NCBI GenBank assembly: GCA_026996985.1
Contig: JALWJR010000063.1
Location: forward strand, 1 to 19,088
DNA length: 19,088 bases
Direction: 5' to 3'
Source of the DNA: Candidatus Kaiserbacteria bacterium
Lineage (GTDB): Bacteria > Patescibacteriota > Minisyncoccia > Phycocordibacterales > UBA2100
Below the pieces are notes generated by a model. It was not told the origin of the DNA, did no database searches, and saw only the letters and a program-made list of their open reading frames with translations. Position numbers and translations under genes: made by a program. This document shows positions 8,601 to 14,600 of the stretch, one piece after another (the first letter of the stretch is position 1; each line of letters begins with the position of its first letter).

Positions 8601-11600
8601 TATCCGCACAACAGACAACCACCCATACCTTACAAAACAAGGCTGGAAAAAAGTAAGCGAGCTAAAGGAAGGTGAGGAGATTGCTGTTCCGGTATCAAAA
8701 ACACGCATCACATATGCTTTTATAGACGCATCAAATATTATATACGGCGCGCGTAGCGCAGGATGGAAGGTTGATTTTGCAAAACTCAAAAAATATCTCA
8801 CACAACGCTACCATGTAGATAAGATATTCTTCTATGGTGGTATGGATGAAAATAATAAGAAGCAAGCAAAATTCTATGAAATGCTTGTCGCGCTTGGCTA
8901 CATTGTGCGCCTTGTGCCTATGAAGCGATTCAAAGATGGCAAAAAGAAGGCCGATTGTGACGCGCGCATGAGTGTTGAGGCGATGAAGTACATCAATGAG
9001 TGCGATAGCGCAATTTTTATGACAGGAGATGGAGATTTCTATTGGCTCATGGACGAATATAAGAATGCAAACAAAGATGTGCGCCTTCTTGCTTTTGCAA
9101 ATCGTACTGCAAAAGAATTAAAACGCTTTGTTGGGGGGGCATTTACAGACATGCGCTCACTAAGACATATCCTTGAAAGAAAAGAAAATGAAAAAGCGAC
9201 GGACACATTAGATGTATCCGTCGCAAGGGTTATGCCTAAAGTATATACAAATGATGAAAATTCGTCAAGTGTCGCATGGGTGAATATAGTAAACATAGAA
9301 AAGTTAAACGAAGAAGACGTCTACGATGTTGAAATAGACGGCACCCACAACTTCATCGGAAACGATATTGTGGCGCACAACACATATCTCAACGGCGCAG
9401 TTTCAAACCCGAACGGGAATCTCAATCTCAATGATAATGTAGACATATCAGGAACTTTGAACGCAACAGGCCTTGCAACCTTTAGTTCAGGTGTAAGTGT
9501 AAACGGCGACACCATCACCGATTTCACCGGCACAGGACTCACCGTCTCCTCCGGTGTGCTCTCTGTCTCCAATGTTCCCGCATCATCTCTTTCACTTCCA
9601 CACGGCCAAGTCTTCCGCGGAAATGCAAGTGGCGTTGCGGAGGCGACAAGCACTCTCTATATTGCGGACAGTGGGAATGTTGGAGTGGGTACAACCAGTC
9701 CGGAGTCAATGCTTTCTGTGGCCGGAAATGCTATATTTGGTCAAGGTAATACAACCGGATTGTCGAAAATAGTTATAGGTGAGACAGATTTAGCTGATAA
9801 ATCTTTTATTGTAGGTTACGATCATGATAATAATTATGGTTATGCTCAAGTTGGCGGAGATCCGAGAGGTACCGGTTTGGTTATAGCAGATGCTGGTAAT
9901 ATTGGTATTGGAACAACTTCACCTTTGTATAAATTAGATGTATCGGGTACAGGTAGATTTACAGATGCTTTAGCGCTTGATTCTACACTAACTGTAGTTG
10001 GCACAAGTACCCTCGCTACTACTACAGTTTCAGGTGACTTTATTGCAGATGTTAACACATTGTACGTAGATAGTATAAATAATAGAGTTGGAGTTGGTAC
10101 TGCAAGTCCGGCGGCCAAACTTACAGTGAAAGATAATTCTTTTTATGTAATGCAAGTTATCTCAACAAACACCACTGGAGCAGGTGGTGGTGGAATTGTT
10201 ATTCAACCAGATGATTGGGCGCTTAGGTCCGAACTTTCTGTAACCTCGGATGGACGATTTAGAATCTGGCAAAATGGAGACATTTTCAATATTAAAAATG
10301 GAAATGTTGGTATAGGTATCGGATCTACAAACCCAAGCAATACGCTACAGGTTATCGGCAGTGCGCGTATCGGGGCGGGCAATCAAGCTGATTTGATAAT
10401 ACAAACAGGTACTCCGGCTGTTTCTGTTGGCGGTTCGGTAACGGCATCAATATTTAAAACAACCGGAACAAGTACAGGAGCTTTTCATGTTGGCTTTGAA
10501 ATTCCCGCAAATGATGTTGATGATGGGTTCTATATAACCACTGACGCTAATACAGACGGAACTCCTGACAATGTTGCACTAAAAATAAATGCTTTAGGCA
10601 ACGTCGGCATCGGCACCACAACTCCATCGTACAAACTTGATGTAGACGGTATTGCTCGCGCAAACAGGTTTAGGGCCTCAGGGTTTGATTTGGAAGGTCT
10701 CTCCGGTGCGTATTTCCAAGAGCAAGCGGGCAACCCGGTACTTGCTTTTGATGCTACAGACTATTTTGTATACAAACGCTCTTCCGACACTCTGTCATTT
10801 AACAGTGGCGGTACGTTAAGGTTGCAGGTTGACTCAGAGGGAGATATTGGAATAGGTGGAATAAGCAACCCTCTTGAGAAGTTGCACCTAAACGGAGCTT
10901 TGCTTGTTGCGGGAAGAGAGCCAAGCGCAAACACTATAGCCTCTACAACTTTGCCTATACAAGGAGCGTACATAGCTTGGAATCAAGAAGGTGGAGGTGG
11001 TAGGACTCACTTTATGAACCACAGAGGTTTGGGTGGAGGCGGATGGCAGTTTGATGCTTTTGACGGAAGCGGGAACTATGTAGATACTCCATTTATTATA
11101 AACGGTTCCGGTAATGTTGGTATCGGGACCACTACACCCTCAACCAAACTTCATATAACAGGAGGAACAGACACAAGTTTGACAGGCGGAGGATACTTAA
11201 CCATAGGAAATACATCAGCAACAAACATTTCAATAGATGACAATGAAATAATAGCAAGAAATAATGGTACGGCTGCCCCTTTGTACATACAACTCAATTC
11301 AGGAAACACCATTTTAAACGGATCAGGTTCCGGAAATGTTGGAATCGGTATCACGGTCCCATCAGCAAAGCTCGATGTAAATGGAAGCTCATATATTAGA
11401 GGATACTTAAGGGTGGGAGTGGATAGTATCGGTGGCGGTGGTGGCGCGCAAATGTCTATTGCGTCCGGCTCGTCTCGCTTTTACATTGCTCCAACAGATG
11501 GCGCAGGAAGTTATCTTTGGGGTAAAGAGCTTACTTTTGATCCCAATGGAGCAGCGGTGTGGACTGCAGAAGGAGGATTTAATATTACCGGAGACCTTAC

Positions 11601-14600
11601 CGTTGATACCAACACTTTATATGTTGACAGTACAAACAACAGGGTTGGTATTGGTACAGTAACTCCCGGTGCACCCCTTGATGTTTCAGGCAGTGGATTG
11701 ATAATAAACGCGCAAAGCTCCGGTACCGACCCGGCAAGAATACGTGTAGACAGCTCTGCGGGCACCGGAGAAGCGGGACTGCAAATTTATACAGCCTCAA
11801 CCACGGTGGGCTCAGTTGTCTTTAATGATGGGGTAGATGCCGGTGGTATATACTATGACCACTCGGCAAACAGAATGTACTTTACACAAGCATCAGCGGA
11901 GAGAATGACTATCTCGGGTGGAAATGTCGGTATCGGTACCACAAACCCGGCAAAGAAGTTAAGTATTTATGAAAATAACACCGGTACAAGTGGACAACTA
12001 ACACTTGAACAAAACGGCACTGGTGATGCAGGTATACTCTTATCTTTGACAGGTGTTAAAAATTGGATAATTGGTGTAGATAATTCCGATGGTGATAAGT
12101 TTAAGATAGGTAATGGAAACACAATAGGGGGAAGTAACGATTTGGTTATTGACTCGTTAGGAAATGTCGGCATTGGAACTGCCAATCCGGCAACAAAACT
12201 TGAAATAAGTAACACAAGCGGTACCGCAGATTTGAAGTTAACAGGAAGTGGGGGGAATGTTATACATCAAATAGCATCTGAATATGACATTAACTACACA
12301 CGCAACAGCGGAATTGCATATATGGACTTTCGCGCCATACCGGCAGATGGAACAAGTGCCGCAATATATCGTTTTGGTTTAAGCAGTGGAAGCACCGGAA
12401 CAAATAAAATAGTACTTTATGAGCCAAACAGCACAACAATCCAGACCCGTCTTTCTTCAAGCGGAGAGAGCTCATTTATCAACGCCAGAGGAGGAAATGT
12501 CGGTATCGGGACGACAAATCCGCTGGCGAAATTAGAGGTTAATACATCAGGATCACCCGGGACCGATGGTATTAAATTAAAAAACTCAACAGATGGACAC
12601 TACGTGATGTTACGACCAAGTATGAGTGCCGGTGCCAACAATTCAATAGTGCAAGCGGGAGATACCGGTATTATTTTTACAAATGGCACACAAGATACCG
12701 GTGCGTTCGTAATTGCTCCATGGGCAAGTGGTACTTCCGGAATTAGGATGACCAGCACAGGAAATGTCGGTATAGGAACAGCAAGCCCAAAGCAAACCCT
12801 GCACATTAACGGAAACATGATTTTGGCGAATGGAGGTCAAGATATTGGTGTTCCGACAGGTCAAATCCTTCAAATAGGAGAATGGGACAGCACATACACC
12901 ACCTTTACACAAAGAATGCAAATAGGTCCCAATAATTTGAGGCTTGATACTTTGGGATTGATACTTCCAAACGATACATACTTATCATTTAAGGACAATA
13001 CCGATACCATAAGGAATGTAATTAAATACGATACGGCAAATGACCTTATAATAAGACAGCCTTTGGGTAACAGCATACGTTTGCTTACCTCAGGTACAGA
13101 GAGAGTGACAATTGACGGCTCGGGAAATGTTGGTATTGGCACCACCAACCCTTCTGCTAAGCTTGATGTAGTTGGTAACACTACTTTAGGTGGGCATTTA
13201 ACCGTGGGACGAGATGGAAGTCTGTCTGATGGAGCCATCGAGATTATAAGTGATAACGATTCGCTATCATATATTGATTTTAAGGGTGCAGGTAACGAAT
13301 CTTTGGACTTTGTTGGAAGAATAAGGTTTGATGATACCAAAGGTTTTGCATTTGAAGGTGGTAACGTCGGTATCGGTACAACAAGCCCGGGAGCAAAGTT
13401 AGATGTGTCAGCGGCGCAAAGCGGGTATGGCGCAAAAATATATAATGCTGGACTCGGCAGATACGGACTTTATGTTGAAGCCGGAGGAACAGCAACAGAT
13501 AAAGTATTTCATTTTACCGGTAATCCTGTTGCTGGATATGATATGGTTATGCTACAAAACGGGAATGTTGGTATTGGAACAACTAATCCTCAAGCAAAAC
13601 TGGATGTAGAGGGTCTATTACGGCTTGGTAGAATAAATACAACCAACGAAGGAGGGCAGGTTGATTTTGAGCTTGCAAGTGGACTTGTGGGCTGGCATGT
13701 TGATGCATACCAAAACGACTTCAGAATATTTAACGACCAAACAAACAATCCAAATGGAAACATAAGATTACACACAAACGGAGCAACACGCTTGTTTATA
13801 GATAGCGCAGGAAGTGTGGGAATAGGTACCACAACTCCAACAGCAAAACTTCATGTTGACGGTTCTGCTCGTGTTTCCAATGGTTTACTATATCTAGATG
13901 GAAACTATGCAGGAGGTAATAACATTGTCTTTAGAAACACAGATACAACATACTATAGTGGCAAACATCAATGGGAAATCTATCCTACAGGAAGCAGTGG
14001 AGGAGGGTTGAACTTTTTTGACCGAACAGCCGGTAGATCTGTTTTATGGCTTGGTGAAAGTGCTGGCAACGTCGGCATCGGTACCACCAACCCAACAGCA
14101 AAACTTGAAATTGTTGGGCAAACAAAAATAGTAGGGGCAGGCGGGCTTTATATAAATCAAGCTACTGCTCCACTTGAGATAAAAACAAATCCAGGTGCTC
14201 AAGATTATGCCACTTTCTCTTCCACCGGATATGCTGGAGATATTATGACACTCAACCTTGCAACCGGAAATGTCGGTATTGGTACCACAGCACCTTCACG
14301 AAAGCTTCATGTTTATGATACAAATGGTACAAATGCCGGCGCGGGATACTTCCACCAAAGCTTAACTGATCAGGACACTGTAAATCCAACCGGTATTAAT
14401 GCTTACGGAACAAACAATGCCAGTGTTGCCAATGCTAGAGCCGCTTATGGAGTGGTTGGCTACGGTAGAGCAAACCCTTCAGCCGGAATTACATTAAATG
14501 CTCAACACATGGGAGTATATGGACTGGGTTACAATATAGGAGCCGGTACTGTCAATTCTGTTTCGGGTGTAAGAGGATCTGTGCGTAATACCGGCGGAGG

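Larger units (their letters stand above)
8311..9381 (+). other. Intein 2 (357 residues) carrying a NYN nuclease domain
   Basis: Residues 1894-2250 form a second complete intein: Cys1894 (C-V-T-A-D-T), block B T1994/H1997, block F (VYDVEIDGTHNFIGN) with D2232 and H2239, His2249-Asn2250, then Thr2251. The Arg/Lys run and acidic helix after block A match intein 1, and the last 41 bases before the final codons (9329-9369) are identical to 7085-7125. The two inteins clearly share one origin, yet their central domains differ. Here the centre is a NYN/LabA-like domain. Splicing would again join LTVNAQ to TYLNGA. Confidence 0.87.

Noticed and set aside
9133..9139. Run of seven G in the NYN domain as a possible frameshift or slippage site
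   Set aside because: The frame stays open and in register, and the residues across it (FVGGAFTD) fit the domain, so there is no evidence of slippage.
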